A stretch of 64,000 nt of DNA from positions 1,240,001 to 1,304,000 of the forward strand of contig OZ242974.1 of NCBI GenBank assembly GCA_965211775.1, in the 5' to 3' direction. The DNA is from Thiodiazotropha sp040506975. Its GTDB lineage: Bacteria > Pseudomonadota > Gammaproteobacteria > Chromatiales > Chromatiaceae. Both the position numbers and the translations under genes were made by a program. Positions within the stretch are counted from its first letter, which is position 1. Every line of letters begins with the position of its first letter. This document shows, piece after piece, positions 50,361 through 59,228 of this stretch. The notes under the pieces were generated by a model. That model worked only from the letters and a program-made list of their open reading frames with translations. It had not been told where the DNA came from and searched no databases.

Positions 50361-52214
50361 ATGTCATGGGCTGGAAAAATTCTTCGCGTCAACCTGACTC
50401 AAGGTACCTGCACCACCGAGGCGCTCAATCGTCAATGGGCACAGGAGTATCTCGGCCAACGCGGCCTGGCATCCAAATATCTGGTTGAGGAGATCGACCC
50501 GCAAGTCGATCCCCTCAGTCCCGAAAACAAGATGATCATGACCACCGGACCCCTAACCGGGACCATGGCTGCGACCAGCGGCCGCTATTCGGTGGTTACC
50601 AAGGGACCGCTCACCAACTGCATCGCCTGTTCCAATTCCGGGGGGTTTATCGGCGCCGAGATGCACTTCGCCGGTTGGGACATGATCATCTTTGAGGGGA
50701 AGTCGCCGAAACCGGTCTACCTCTATGTGGTCAACGACAAGGCGGAACTGCTCTCCGCCGAGGAGATATGGGGGACCAGTGTCTGGCACACCGATGAGTG
50801 GCTGCATGCAAAGCACCAGGACCCGATGCTGCGTATCGCCGCTGTCGGGCGTTCAGCCGAGGCGGGTTGTCTCTATGCGGCGATCGTCAACGACCTGCAC
50901 CGGGCTGCCGGCAGATCCGGTGTCGGTACCGTGATGGCCTCCAAGAATCTCAAAGCGGTGGCCATCCGCGGCACCAATGGGGTCGGTAACATCAAGGATA
51001 TCGGAAAATTCATGCAGGCTGTCAACGAAGGTAAAAAGGTGCTTGCCGACAACGCGGTTACCGGACAGGGATTACCCACCTACGGCACCCAGGTGCTGAT
51101 GAATGTGATCAACGAGATGGGCGCCCTCCCAACACGCAATATGAGTGAAGTGCAGTTCGAAGGGGCGAACAAGGTTTCAGGCGAGGCGATGCACGAAAAA
51201 CGCGCCTCTGACGGCAAACCCAACCTGACAACCAATGCCGGCTGTTTCGGTTGCACCATTGCCTGTGGGCGTATCTCCACCATCGACAAGGGTCACTTCT
51301 CAATTGAAAACAAACCCGAATATTGGGGCAGTTCCGGTGGCCTGGAATATGAGGCGGCCTGGGCTCTGGGGCCGGATACCGGCGTCGATGATCTGGATGC
51401 GTTGACCTATGTCAACTTCATCTGCAACGAGGACGGGTTCGATCCGATCACATTCGGCGGCACCCTCGCGGCGGCGATCGAACTCTTCAAGATCGGCGCA
51501 ATCACCACCGAGCACACGGGCGGACGGGAGCTCTCTTTCGGTTCTGCCGAGAACCTGGTTTGGGGTGCGGAGACGCTGGTCAAGGGCGAGGGCTTCGGCA
51601 GGGACCTGGGGCTGGGATCCAAGCGCCTGTGTGAAAAGTATGGGCACCCCGAACTATCCATGACGGTTAAGGGAATGGAGTTCCCCGCCTACGATCCTCG
51701 AGGCATACAGGGCATGGGGCTCGCTTATGCCACTTCCAACCGAGGCGCATGCCATCTCAGGGGTTACACGGTAGCCTCCGAGGTCCTCGGTATTCCAGAG
51801 AAGACCGATCCGCTGGAGACCGACGGCAAAGCCGGATTGGTGAAGGCCTTTCAGGATGCTACCGCCGCGGTGGATTCCAGCGGCCTTTGTCTGTTTACCA
51901 CTTTTGCCTGGTCGCTGGAGGATATCGCACCTCAGGTCGATGGCGCCTGTGAAGGCGACTGGAGTGCAGAGCGTCTGGCGGAGCTGGGTGAAAGGGTTTG
52001 GAACATGGAAAGGGATTTCAATCTGCGGGCTGGCCTGACTGCGGCGGATGATACCCTGCCGCAACGGCTGCTCAAAGAGGCCGCTAAAACAGGACCGGCA
52101 GCAGGTCGTGTCAACGATCTCGACAAGATGCTGCCCGAGTATTATGAGTTGCGCGGCTGGACGGCGGATGGTGTGCCCACCGATGCCACCCGTCAGCGGC
52201 TCGGCCTGACCTGA
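50361..52214 (+). CDS. aorB: Aldehyde:ferredoxin oxidoreductase, tungsten subunit (AorB-type)
   Basis: Catalytic subunit (617 residues) of the tungsten-pterin aldehyde oxidoreductase family, oxidising aldehydes to acids or, in some AORs, reducing acids. The N-terminal AOR domain includes TGPLTGTMAATSGRYSVVTK. The cluster ligands are CFGCTIAC (Cys295, Cys298, Cys302) plus Cys510 in SSGLCLF. Cofactor-binding type loops RSAEAGCLY and AGRSGVGTVMASKNLKA are present. With its Fe-S, FAD and MoaD-like partners it resembles the AorABC enzyme of Aromatoleum, which uses NAD. The actual substrate is unknown. Confidence 0.92.
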   Translation: MSWAGKILRVNLTQGTCTTEALNRQWAQEYLGQRGLASKYLVEEIDPQVDPLSPENKMIMTTGPLTGTMAATSGRYSVVTKGPLTNCIACSNSGGFIGAEMHFAGWDMIIFEGKSPKPVYLYVVNDKAELLSAEEIWGTSVWHTDEWLHAKHQDPMLRIAAVGRSAEAGCLYAAIVNDLHRAAGRSGVGTVMASKNLKAVAIRGTNGVGNIKDIGKFMQAVNEGKKVLADNAVTGQGLPTYGTQVLMNVINEMGALPTRNMSEVQFEGANKVSGEAMHEKRASDGKPNLTTNAGCFGCTIACGRISTIDKGHFSIENKPEYWGSSGGLEYEAAWALGPDTGVDDLDALTYVNFICNEDGFDPITFGGTLAAAIELFKIGAITTEHTGGRELSFGSAENLVWGAETLVKGEGFGRDLGLGSKRLCEKYGHPELSMTVKGMEFPAYDPRGIQGMGLAYATSNRGACHLRGYTVASEVLGIPEKTDPLETDGKAGLVKAFQDATAAVDSSGLCLFTTFAWSLEDIAPQVDGACEGDWSAERLAELGERVWNMERDFNLRAGLTAADDTLPQRLLKEAAKTGPAAGRVNDLDKMLPEYYELRGWTADGVPTDATRQRLGLT

Positions 52215-52232
52215 CATGGCAGGAGATGTCAG

Positions 52233-53480
52233 ATGCGATATATCGTAATCGGTGCCGGCCCGGCCGGTGTTACGGCCTGTGAAACACTGAGGAGCCAGGA
52301 CCCCGCCGGTCAAATCACTTTGATCGGCGGGGAGCCGGAACCACCCTATTCACGCATGGCCATACCCTACCTGCTGGTGGAACAGATTGATGAGCGGGGT
52401 ACTTACCTGCGAAAGACCGAGGATCACTATAGCCAGAATCGGATTGAACATATCAGGATGGCGGTGACTCAGGTGCATCCTGAACAGCATCGTGTCACCC
52501 TGGCCGATGGCAGCAGCCTGGAATACGATCGCCTGCTGATCGCCACAGGCGCCACTCCATTGAAACCGCCGATCCCCGGTATCGATCTGGATGGCATTCA
52601 TAACTGCTGGACCCTGGAGGACGCCCGCGCCATCGTGGCACGCGCCAAGCGGGGATCGCCTGTGGTGCTGATAGGCGCGGGTTTCATTGGCTGCATTATT
52701 CTCGAAGCCCTCGTTGAACGCGACGTGAAGCTTACGGTGGTGGAGAAAGGCGACCGGATGGTTCCCCGCATGATGGATGACGTGGCCGGGAATCTGTTGA
52801 AAAACTGGTGCGAGAATAAAGGGGTGTGTATCCTGACCAGCAGCGGAGTTGTCGGTTTCTCTGAATCGGGCAGTGGTTTGAGTGTCGACCTGGACAGTGG
52901 CGAGAGTCTGGCTGCGGACCTGGTGATTACGGCAATGGGTGTACGCGCGAATATCGACTTCCTGGCCGGATCGGGTATAGAAACCGACCAGGGTATCCTG
53001 GTGAATGATCATCTGCAGACCAGTTGGGAGGATATTTTCGCTGCCGGGGATGTTGCCCAGGGCCGTGATTTTTCCACCGGAGCTGATAGCGTCCAGGCGA
53101 TTCAGCCCACCTCGGTTGAACACGGTCGTATCGCGGCGATCAACATGGTCAAGGACCAGGCGATCACGCATCAGGGCAGCCTGAACATGAATGTCCTGGA
53201 TACCCTGGGCCTGATCTCCAGCTCTTTCGGTCAATGGATGGGGGTCGAAGGTGGTGACCAGGCAACCCTGTTGGATGAGGGTGAGTTCCGTTATCTGCAG
53301 CTGCAGTTCGACGGGGACTGCCTTGTCGGCGCCAGCAGCCTTGGGCATACCCAGCACATCGGTGTGCTCAGGGGATTGATTCGGAGTCGTGTCCCGTTGG
53401 GGGAATGGAAGGATCGCCTGATGAAGGATCCAACCCGCTTGATGGAGGCCTATCTTGGTTCCGTGCAGGGTGTAAGTTGA
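52233..53480 (+). CDS. aorC: AOR FAD-dependent NAD(P)H oxidoreductase subunit (AorC-type)
   Basis: 415-residue pyridine-nucleotide disulfide-type flavoprotein. The FAD motif GAGPAGVTACE is at 7-17, the NAD(P) motif VLIGAGFIGC in the middle, and the second FAD contact IFAAGDVAQG at about 268-277. A C-terminal dimer-like domain follows. In AorABC this subunit links the clusters to NAD. It starts 18 bp after aorB and stops 4 bp before the MoaD-like gene. Confidence 0.88.
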   Translation: MRYIVIGAGPAGVTACETLRSQDPAGQITLIGGEPEPPYSRMAIPYLLVEQIDERGTYLRKTEDHYSQNRIEHIRMAVTQVHPEQHRVTLADGSSLEYDRLLIATGATPLKPPIPGIDLDGIHNCWTLEDARAIVARAKRGSPVVLIGAGFIGCIILEALVERDVKLTVVEKGDRMVPRMMDDVAGNLLKNWCENKGVCILTSSGVVGFSESGSGLSVDLDSGESLAADLVITAMGVRANIDFLAGSGIETDQGILVNDHLQTSWEDIFAAGDVAQGRDFSTGADSVQAIQPTSVEHGRIAAINMVKDQAITHQGSLNMNVLDTLGLISSSFGQWMGVEGGDQATLLDEGEFRYLQLQFDGDCLVGASSLGHTQHIGVLRGLIRSRVPLGEWKDRLMKDPTRLMEAYLGSVQGVS

Positions 53481-53484
53481 TTGT

Positions 53485-53745
53485 ATGTCCGAGGTGAATG
53501 TCGAATTCAAACTCTATGCAAGCTTAATGGCGTACCTGCCGTCTGGTGCGGCCAATCATGCTGTCAATGTCACGCTGTCGGAAGGCGCAACCATCTTTGA
53601 TTTGATGGAGCGCTACCAGGTTCCCCGCTCGCAGGCCCACCTGGTTGTGTGTAACGGCCTGTTCGTGCCACCCTCGCAACGTGAGACCTATCGGTTACAG
53701 GATGGAGATGTCATCGCTCTCTGGCCGCCGGTCGCAGGTGGATAA
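53485..53745 (+). CDS. aorD: MoaD/ThiS-family sulfur carrier (AorD-type)
   Basis: 86-residue beta-grasp protein ending in the Gly-Gly tail (WPPVAGG) needed for thiocarboxylate formation. MoaD supplies sulfur for the dithiolene of molybdopterin; a dedicated copy in an AOR operon fits tungsten-cofactor supply. It begins 4 bp after aorC with GAGG-like bases overlapping the aorC end. Confidence 0.85.
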   Translation: MSEVNVEFKLYASLMAYLPSGAANHAVNVTLSEGATIFDLMERYQVPRSQAHLVVCNGLFVPPSQRETYRLQDGDVIALWPPVAGG

Positions 53746-53805
53746 TCCCGACCGGTTCCGCTGACTGGTGCAGAAACCATGGTAAGCCGCACCAGCAGCC
53801 GGACG

Positions 53806-54075
53806 ATGACAATTGCTCAGGCAGAGTTTCTGCGCAGCCTGTCGCCACTCAAGCAACACTACCAGATTGAGATCGATGAAGCCCGAAGAGAAGTTGATAT
53901 CTCCTGCCGGGGGCTGAGGGCTGTTCTACAATTGCATGAAATGGAGGCGGTCAAGCTGGGTTCGCTCACCATGCCATCACTGAAAGTTGTTTTCAGGTTT
54001 GAAGATTCGGCCGTTGACGAATTATCACGGTTTTGGGCGCGTTTTGACCTTTGTTTCAGGAGAGGAGGAGGTTGA
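53806..54075 (+). CDS. Hypothetical protein at the end of the aor operon
   Basis: 89-residue protein without recognised motif; an earlier ATG at 53779 would give 98 residues. It has alternating beta and alpha character (QIEIDEARREVDISCRGLRA), one Cys in that stretch and another in LCFRR. No signal peptide. It sits 60 bp after the MoaD-like gene and may be an accessory protein of AOR; this is context only. Confidence 0.55.
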   Translation: MTIAQAEFLRSLSPLKQHYQIEIDEARREVDISCRGLRAVLQLHEMEAVKLGSLTMPSLKVVFRFEDSAVDELSRFWARFDLCFRRGGG

Positions 54076-54131
54076 ACTGGATTAGAATCTGTTTCGACAA
54101 TAAAAGTTCTGCCAACTAAGGAGGATATAAC

Positions 54132-55147
54132 ATGAAAAGAGAACAGCAACGCTGCGGAATATCGGGCATCTTTATCGTCCTGTTACTGATTCCCTGCCTG
54201 GTCCTTGCGGGGGGTAGACCCTATGAGCGTGTAGTCGTATTCGGCGACAGTCTTTCCGATCCCGGGAATGCTTTTTTTCTCTCCGGGATCAACCTCAAAC
54301 CACCCTATTCGACCCTGGATGAATTATTGATACCGGATGCGCCCTATGCACGAGGCGGCAATCACTTCAGTAACGGCCCCACTTGGGTCGAGCGGCTGGC
54401 AAAAAACTCGATGTGGGAGGCAGTGCGAAAGCTGCCTTCAAGGGCAAGAATGGCAAAAAACTGAAAATGACCAACTATGCCGTCGGCGGCGCACGCGCTC
54501 GGGATAACGGTATCGGTATCAACCTAAATACACAATTGAGCGCCTTTCTCAGTGATTCCCGGGGAGTGGCATCGATGGATGCGCTCTATGTCATCGCCCT
54601 GGGCGGTAACGATGTAAGGGACGCCGTTGCCGCCCTTTCCGTAGATCCCACAGGCCAGGCCAGTAATGATATTCTGCAGGATGCACTGATCGCGCTTTCC
54701 GATTCGATCATCGCGCTGCATGGGGCTGGCGCGACAAAGCTGTTGATTGCCAACTCCCCTGATCTCTCTCTGACGCCGGCGATAAGACACCTTGATAGTC
54801 TGTTCCCGGGTACCGCCCTGGGGGCGGCCGTGGCATCGCTGCAGTTCAACCTGAATCTGGCCGCGTTACTCGATGATCTCAGCTTGGTTTTTCCCGCATT
54901 GGAGATTGCGCAACTGAACGTTTTTCAGACGCTGCACGAGATCGTGGGCGATCCTGATGCATTCGGTTTGAACAATGTAACTGATGCGTGCGTGATGCCT
55001 AATCTACCCCCGTTCGCCTGTAAAAAACCGAAGCGTTACCTGTTTTGGGATGGCATCCATCCAACCCGTGCCACTCACCGGATCTTTGCCAGGGAGGCTG
55101 CCGAGGCCCTCAATCTGGGCGAGGATGAGGATCGAGACTCCTTGTGA
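54132..55147 (+). pseudogene. Secreted GDSL/SGNH esterase with a -1 frameshift
   Basis: SGNH-type lipase/esterase with a signal peptide (residues ~10-27). Block I is VVVFGDSLSDPGN with nucleophile Ser40, then a GGND block (ALGGNDVRD) and the Asp-His block DGIHPT. The coding is split: the first frame runs 54132-54464, and the second frame takes over near 54401 and runs to 55147. Joining at the A6 run in GGCAAAAAACT restores 338 residues. The heptamer A AAA AAC is in the right phase for -1 slippage, so programmed frameshifting, an indel, or a read error are all possible. The GGAGG site before the ATG is good. Confidence 0.8.
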
Positions 55148-55188
55148 TCGTCTAATATCGCAATGCATGAAAACCCGGTAAGCATATT

Positions 55189-55662
55189 GTGTTGAAGATC
55201 GTATCAGGAGCACAGACGGGAGTGGATAGGGCGGCATTGGATGCCGCCATAGCGTATGGCGTCGAGGCTGGCGGATGGTGCCCCCACGGCCGCCTGGCTG
55301 AGGATGGCGTGATACCCGAATGCTATCCTGTTACGGAACTGGCCAATGCAGGATATACGGAACGCACCCTGCAAAATGTCATCGATAGCGATGCTACACT
55401 GATTATCTATTTCGGTTATCTCTCAGGCGGTACGGAGCAAACGCTCGCCTTCTGCATTGCGCAGAGGAAGCCCTATCTGCTGATCGATGCCGGGGAGCTG
55501 AACAGGCGGCGCGCGGCGCAACGGATTCAGCAATTCATCGCTGACAAAGGAATTGCTGTGTTAAACGTTGCCGGGCCGCGGGCAAGTGGAGAAGCCTCGG
55601 CATATGATTATGCAAGAACGATTCTGGAGTCAGTGTTGAAAACCCTCTCCATAAATCCGTAG
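55189..55662 (+). CDS. Putative molybdenum carrier family protein
   Basis: 157-residue Rossmann-like protein. KIVSGAQTGVDRAALDAA at the N-terminus and GGTEQTLAFC in the middle are typical of the MoCo-carrier family (LOG/YpsA-like superfamily). Family members are named by likeness to a cofactor carrier and their role is not well proven. Start is GTG 55189, or TTG three bases on. Lying 1.1 kb after the AOR operon, it may serve pterin cofactor delivery, but this is speculative. Confidence 0.78.
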   Translation: MLKIVSGAQTGVDRAALDAAIAYGVEAGGWCPHGRLAEDGVIPECYPVTELANAGYTERTLQNVIDSDATLIIYFGYLSGGTEQTLAFCIAQRKPYLLIDAGELNRRRAAQRIQQFIADKGIAVLNVAGPRASGEASAYDYARTILESVLKTLSINP

Positions 55663-55728
55663 GATCGATGTTAAGTGCCGCTCCAGCCGTGATTGGTGCG
55701 AGGATGATGTAAATATTGCGGATTCGGT

Positions 55729-56484
55729 ATGGATAAGAAAAATGCTTTGATTACAGGTAACAGCAGTGGTCTTGGATTGGGGCTCAGCAAAGTGTTGTTG
55801 GCCCGTGGTTACAGGGTTTTCGGCTGCAGCCGGCGGGGTTGCGATCTGCCGGGTGAGATCGTCGATGTTCATTGTGACCTTACCGAATTTGACGCCATTG
55901 CAAAGAAGCTTGAGCAACTGCTGCAAGGGATTGAGACGCTGGAGCTGGTGGTGCTCAATGCCGGTATATTGGGTGAGATCAAACATATCAGCAAGGCTTC
56001 ACTGGATGAGTTGCAACAGATCATGGACATCAATCTTTGGCCGAATAAGATAGTGCTGGATTGGTTGTTGCAATCGCATATCAAAGTCGATCAAATCCTG
56101 CTGCTATCATCCGGTGCGGCCATATTGGGCAATAAGGGATGGGGCGGGTATGCGTTATCGAAATGCGCGCTGAATATGCTGGGACGCCTGTATGCGCACG
56201 AATTCCCGGCGACCCACATTGCTTCCATCGCGCCGGGCCTGATCGAATCGGATATGATGGATTATCTTTGTAACCAGGCGGACAGCGAGGAGTATCCCGC
56301 ATTGCAGCGACTTCAGCAGGCTAGAAGAGACGGCGCAGTGCTTTCGCCGGTCCAGGGTGCTGAACGGATCCTGGAAGCCATGCCGCACCTGAAGGAGTTT
56401 GAAAGCGGTAGCTATATCGATCTCAGGCAGATTCTGGCCCCGGATGAGTATCGGGCACTGATCGAGGCGAGAAACAGGGCATGA
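55729..56484 (+). CDS. SDR-family NAD(P)-dependent oxidoreductase
   Basis: Short-chain dehydrogenase of 251 residues. Cofactor motif ITGNSSGLGLG is near residues 7-17 and NAGIL in the middle; the catalytic Ser lies in LLSSGAA and the YxxxK pair in YALSK. It lacks a signal peptide. The substrate is not clear. Its stop overlaps the start of the alpha/beta hydrolase gene, indicating coupled translation. Confidence 0.88.
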   Translation: MDKKNALITGNSSGLGLGLSKVLLARGYRVFGCSRRGCDLPGEIVDVHCDLTEFDAIAKKLEQLLQGIETLELVVLNAGILGEIKHISKASLDELQQIMDINLWPNKIVLDWLLQSHIKVDQILLLSSGAAILGNKGWGGYALSKCALNMLGRLYAHEFPATHIASIAPGLIESDMMDYLCNQADSEEYPALQRLQQARRDGAVLSPVQGAERILEAMPHLKEFESGSYIDLRQILAPDEYRALIEARNRA

Positions 56485-57335
56485 CTTTGCCGGCATTTTT
56501 AAGGGAGATGTTGCTGCTGGCATCCCTGGTACTGCTGTTGTTTCTGGCTATCGCACTCTATCTCTATCTTAACCAGACCAACCTGATTCATCTGCCCGAT
56601 CTTCCGTCGAGACGTGTGGCCACCACACCGCACCAGGTGGGGTTGGGTTTTGAGTCGGTAGACCTGATGACCACAGACAACGTGAAGCTGCATGGTTGGT
56701 TTATTCCCCATGAGAGACCTCGCGCAACACTGCTGTTTTTTCACGGCAATGCCGGCAATATCTCCCATCGCATGGAGTCCCTGGCACTCTTCAACGCATT
56801 GGGGCTGGCGATATTGATCATCGATTATCGCGGTTATGGCAACAGTGAAGGGAGGCCGTCGGAAAAAGGGCTCTATCGGGATGCGGAGGCTGCATGGCGT
56901 TATCTGACCGAGAAAAGAGCGCTGCCCGAGAAGAAGATCCTGCTCTTTGGCCGCTCCCTTGGCGGCGCGGTTGCCGCCTATCTTGCGACTCGTCATGATC
57001 CAATGGGCGTAGTCCTGGAGTCGACCTTCACTTCTGTCCCGGACATGGCCGCTGAACTCTATCCCTGGTTGCCTGCCCGCTGGCTGGCGCGCTATCACTA
57101 CAATACCCTGGAGCGAATGGCGGCCATCGACAGCCCGGTGATGATTATTCATAGCCGCCATGATGAGATCATACCTTTCGATCATGGTCGCCTGCTGTTT
57201 GAACGCGCCCATCAGCCGAGACGTTTTCTTGAACTGAACGGTGACCACAATTACGGTTTCATGCAGGATCTTGATCGATATCGGGATCATTGGGATGATT
57301 TTATACGCTTAACAAGTAAAGAGCAGACCGGATGA
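56481..57335 (+). CDS. Alpha/beta hydrolase (BEM46/YfhR-like), membrane-anchored
   Basis: 284-residue serine hydrolase with one N-terminal membrane segment (~8-30). FFHGNAGN forms the oxyanion region, GRSLGGA carries the nucleophile Ser, HSRHDEIIP the acid and GDHNYGF the His. The domain faces the periplasm if the N-terminus is inside. The native substrate is unknown. ATG overlaps the SDR end, and its stop overlaps the pyruvate kinase start (ATGA). Confidence 0.88.
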   Translation: MTLPAFLREMLLLASLVLLLFLAIALYLYLNQTNLIHLPDLPSRRVATTPHQVGLGFESVDLMTTDNVKLHGWFIPHERPRATLLFFHGNAGNISHRMESLALFNALGLAILIIDYRGYGNSEGRPSEKGLYRDAEAAWRYLTEKRALPEKKILLFGRSLGGAVAAYLATRHDPMGVVLESTFTSVPDMAAELYPWLPARWLARYHYNTLERMAAIDSPVMIIHSRHDEIIPFDHGRLLFERAHQPRRFLELNGDHNYGFMQDLDRYRDHWDDFIRLTSKEQTG

Positions 57336-58780
57336 AGACAATACCAATACGAAAAACCAAAATCGTAGCCACGATCGGTCCTGCCTCCGATTCGGTGAAA
57401 ACCCTCGAAGAGATGATTGTGGCAGGCATGAGTGTCGCCCGGCTCAATCTATCCCACGGCAGTTATGCTGAACACAGCCAGCGTATCGGGCGTATCCGTC
57501 AGGCATCGGATAATCTACGGATACCGGTGGCAATCATGATCGATACACGGGGCGTTGAGATCCGTACCGGAAAGATTAGCCGGGGAAGCGTTGAATTGAC
57601 TTCGGGTGCTGCCTTTTCCATCTTCACCGACGGCCGCGCCGGTGATCAGCATGGGGTTTCAGTTACCTACCAGCGTTTGCATCAGGAGGTGAATCCCGGC
57701 GATGTGATTCTACTTGATGATGGAGCGATGGAACTCACCGTGCAATCGATCCTCGATCGGGAGGTTCGCTGCAGGGTTGTATTGGGCGGAGTGCTGAAAG
57801 AGAACAAGGGTGTCAATCTTCCCAATACCCAGCTTTCCATGACGGCTGTGGAGCCGGAGCATCGTGACGACATACTTCAGGAGCTGTCCTTCGCGGCCGA
57901 GAACGACGTCGACTATATCGCCGCTTCGTTTATTCAGGATGCCGATGAAGTCAACCGGATGCGGAAAATCCTGATCGAGAAAGGGGTGGATATCCCGATC
58001 ATCGCCAAGATCGAAAACCGCGCCGGAATAAACAACCTCGAGGCTATCGTGGCGGCGTCGGACGGGATTATGGTGGCGCGGGGCGATATGGGGGTGGAAC
58101 TGCCGATGGCGGATGTGCCGAGTATGCAGAAGAAGATCATCCGTATCACGGTGAGTAACGGCAAGCCGGTGATCACCGCCACTCAGATGCTGGCTTCGAT
58201 GGAGCGCAATCCAAAGCCGACCCGTGCCGAGGCTAGTGATGTGGCGAACGCCATTCTGGATGGTTCCTCCGCAGTGATGTTGTCCGGTGAATCGGCTATG
58301 GGCGACTATCCGGTGGAGTCGGTCAGGACCATGGAGATGTTGGCGATCCGTACCGAGGCCTCGCTGCGTGAGTATGGCTATCTGCAGCATATCATTCCCC
58401 ACCATTCCAACGTGGTGACCGAAGCGGTCAGTCATTCGGCCATGAATATGGCTGATCGATTGAAGGCGGCGGCCATCATCAGTCTGACCGAGACGGGTTT
58501 CACCTCGAGGCTGATCTCCAAGCATCGTCCCGAGTGTCCCATACTGGCAGTCACCCAATCACCGAGAGTGCCCCGGCGGCTGTGCATGAACTGGGGTGTA
58601 GTACCCATTCTTTTTCAGGAGGAGAGCACGGATGAGGCGAAGATCGCCTTTTGCATCGAGCAGGCCAGAAAGCGTGGCCTGCTGAACAGCGGCGATATCG
58701 TCATTGCCACCAGCGGCTACAGTCAAACCACCGGTGGTACGGATCTGATCCGGGTGATGACTGTCGACGGGCCTGAATAG
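57332..58780 (+). CDS. pyk: Pyruvate kinase
   Basis: Glycolytic enzyme making pyruvate and ATP from phosphoenolpyruvate and ADP (482 residues). KTKIVATIGPAS at the N-terminus, the active-site stretch IIAKIENRAGINNLEAI with the catalytic Lys, and ITATQMLASM are diagnostic. The C-terminal domain is of regulated type and ends SGYSQTTGGTDLIRV. It is coupled to the hydrolase gene upstream. Confidence 0.96.
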   Translation: MKTIPIRKTKIVATIGPASDSVKTLEEMIVAGMSVARLNLSHGSYAEHSQRIGRIRQASDNLRIPVAIMIDTRGVEIRTGKISRGSVELTSGAAFSIFTDGRAGDQHGVSVTYQRLHQEVNPGDVILLDDGAMELTVQSILDREVRCRVVLGGVLKENKGVNLPNTQLSMTAVEPEHRDDILQELSFAAENDVDYIAASFIQDADEVNRMRKILIEKGVDIPIIAKIENRAGINNLEAIVAASDGIMVARGDMGVELPMADVPSMQKKIIRITVSNGKPVITATQMLASMERNPKPTRAEASDVANAILDGSSAVMLSGESAMGDYPVESVRTMEMLAIRTEASLREYGYLQHIIPHHSNVVTEAVSHSAMNMADRLKAAAIISLTETGFTSRLISKHRPECPILAVTQSPRVPRRLCMNWGVVPILFQEESTDEAKIAFCIEQARKRGLLNSGDIVIATSGYSQTTGGTDLIRVMTVDGPE

Positions 58781-58833
58781 CCGGATAAAAACAGGCCAGG
58801 AAGCGCGGATTTACCCGATGATTTTTATTCCGG
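58781..58833. terminator. Inverted repeat between pyk and the YiiX-type gene
   Basis: CCGGATAAAAA (58781-58791) and TTTTTATTCCGG (58822-58833) pair with one bulge around a 30-base loop, between two convergent genes. It is positioned as a bidirectional terminator, though the long loop lowers confidence. Confidence 0.35.
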
Positions 58834-59228
58834 CACTGGCGCTAATAGATTCTGTATTGCGGCTGTACCTGATCATCCTGCCAGATGTCGTCAGGACTCA
58901 CGTATTCGTCACGCAGATTGAAAGGCACCCCTACACTGTCGAAACAGTCGTAAACAAGCTCTGAACAGATATATTTCCGGTCTCGGGTGCGGCGGCTGAT
59001 CTTGAACAGGATGCGAATTCCAATTCGAATGATCTCGAAATTGTCATAGGGCTTGGTGAGTTCGTCCATCCCATAGCTGATAGCCTGGTTGAGCTTTTTT
59101 TTGTCAACCGGCGGATCCACCCTTGCAATCACGATGTTGCCTTTATAGGGGCGATTTTTGCCGTGGTAGTCTCGCAGATACTTGGACAGCGGCGCCAGAC
59201 GCACACCTATCATCGTCTCGCTCTCTAA

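Noticed and set aside
52350..53510. 386-codon minus-strand frame opposite aorC
   Set aside because: Shadow of a clear flavoprotein gene with all nucleotide-binding motifs on the plus strand.
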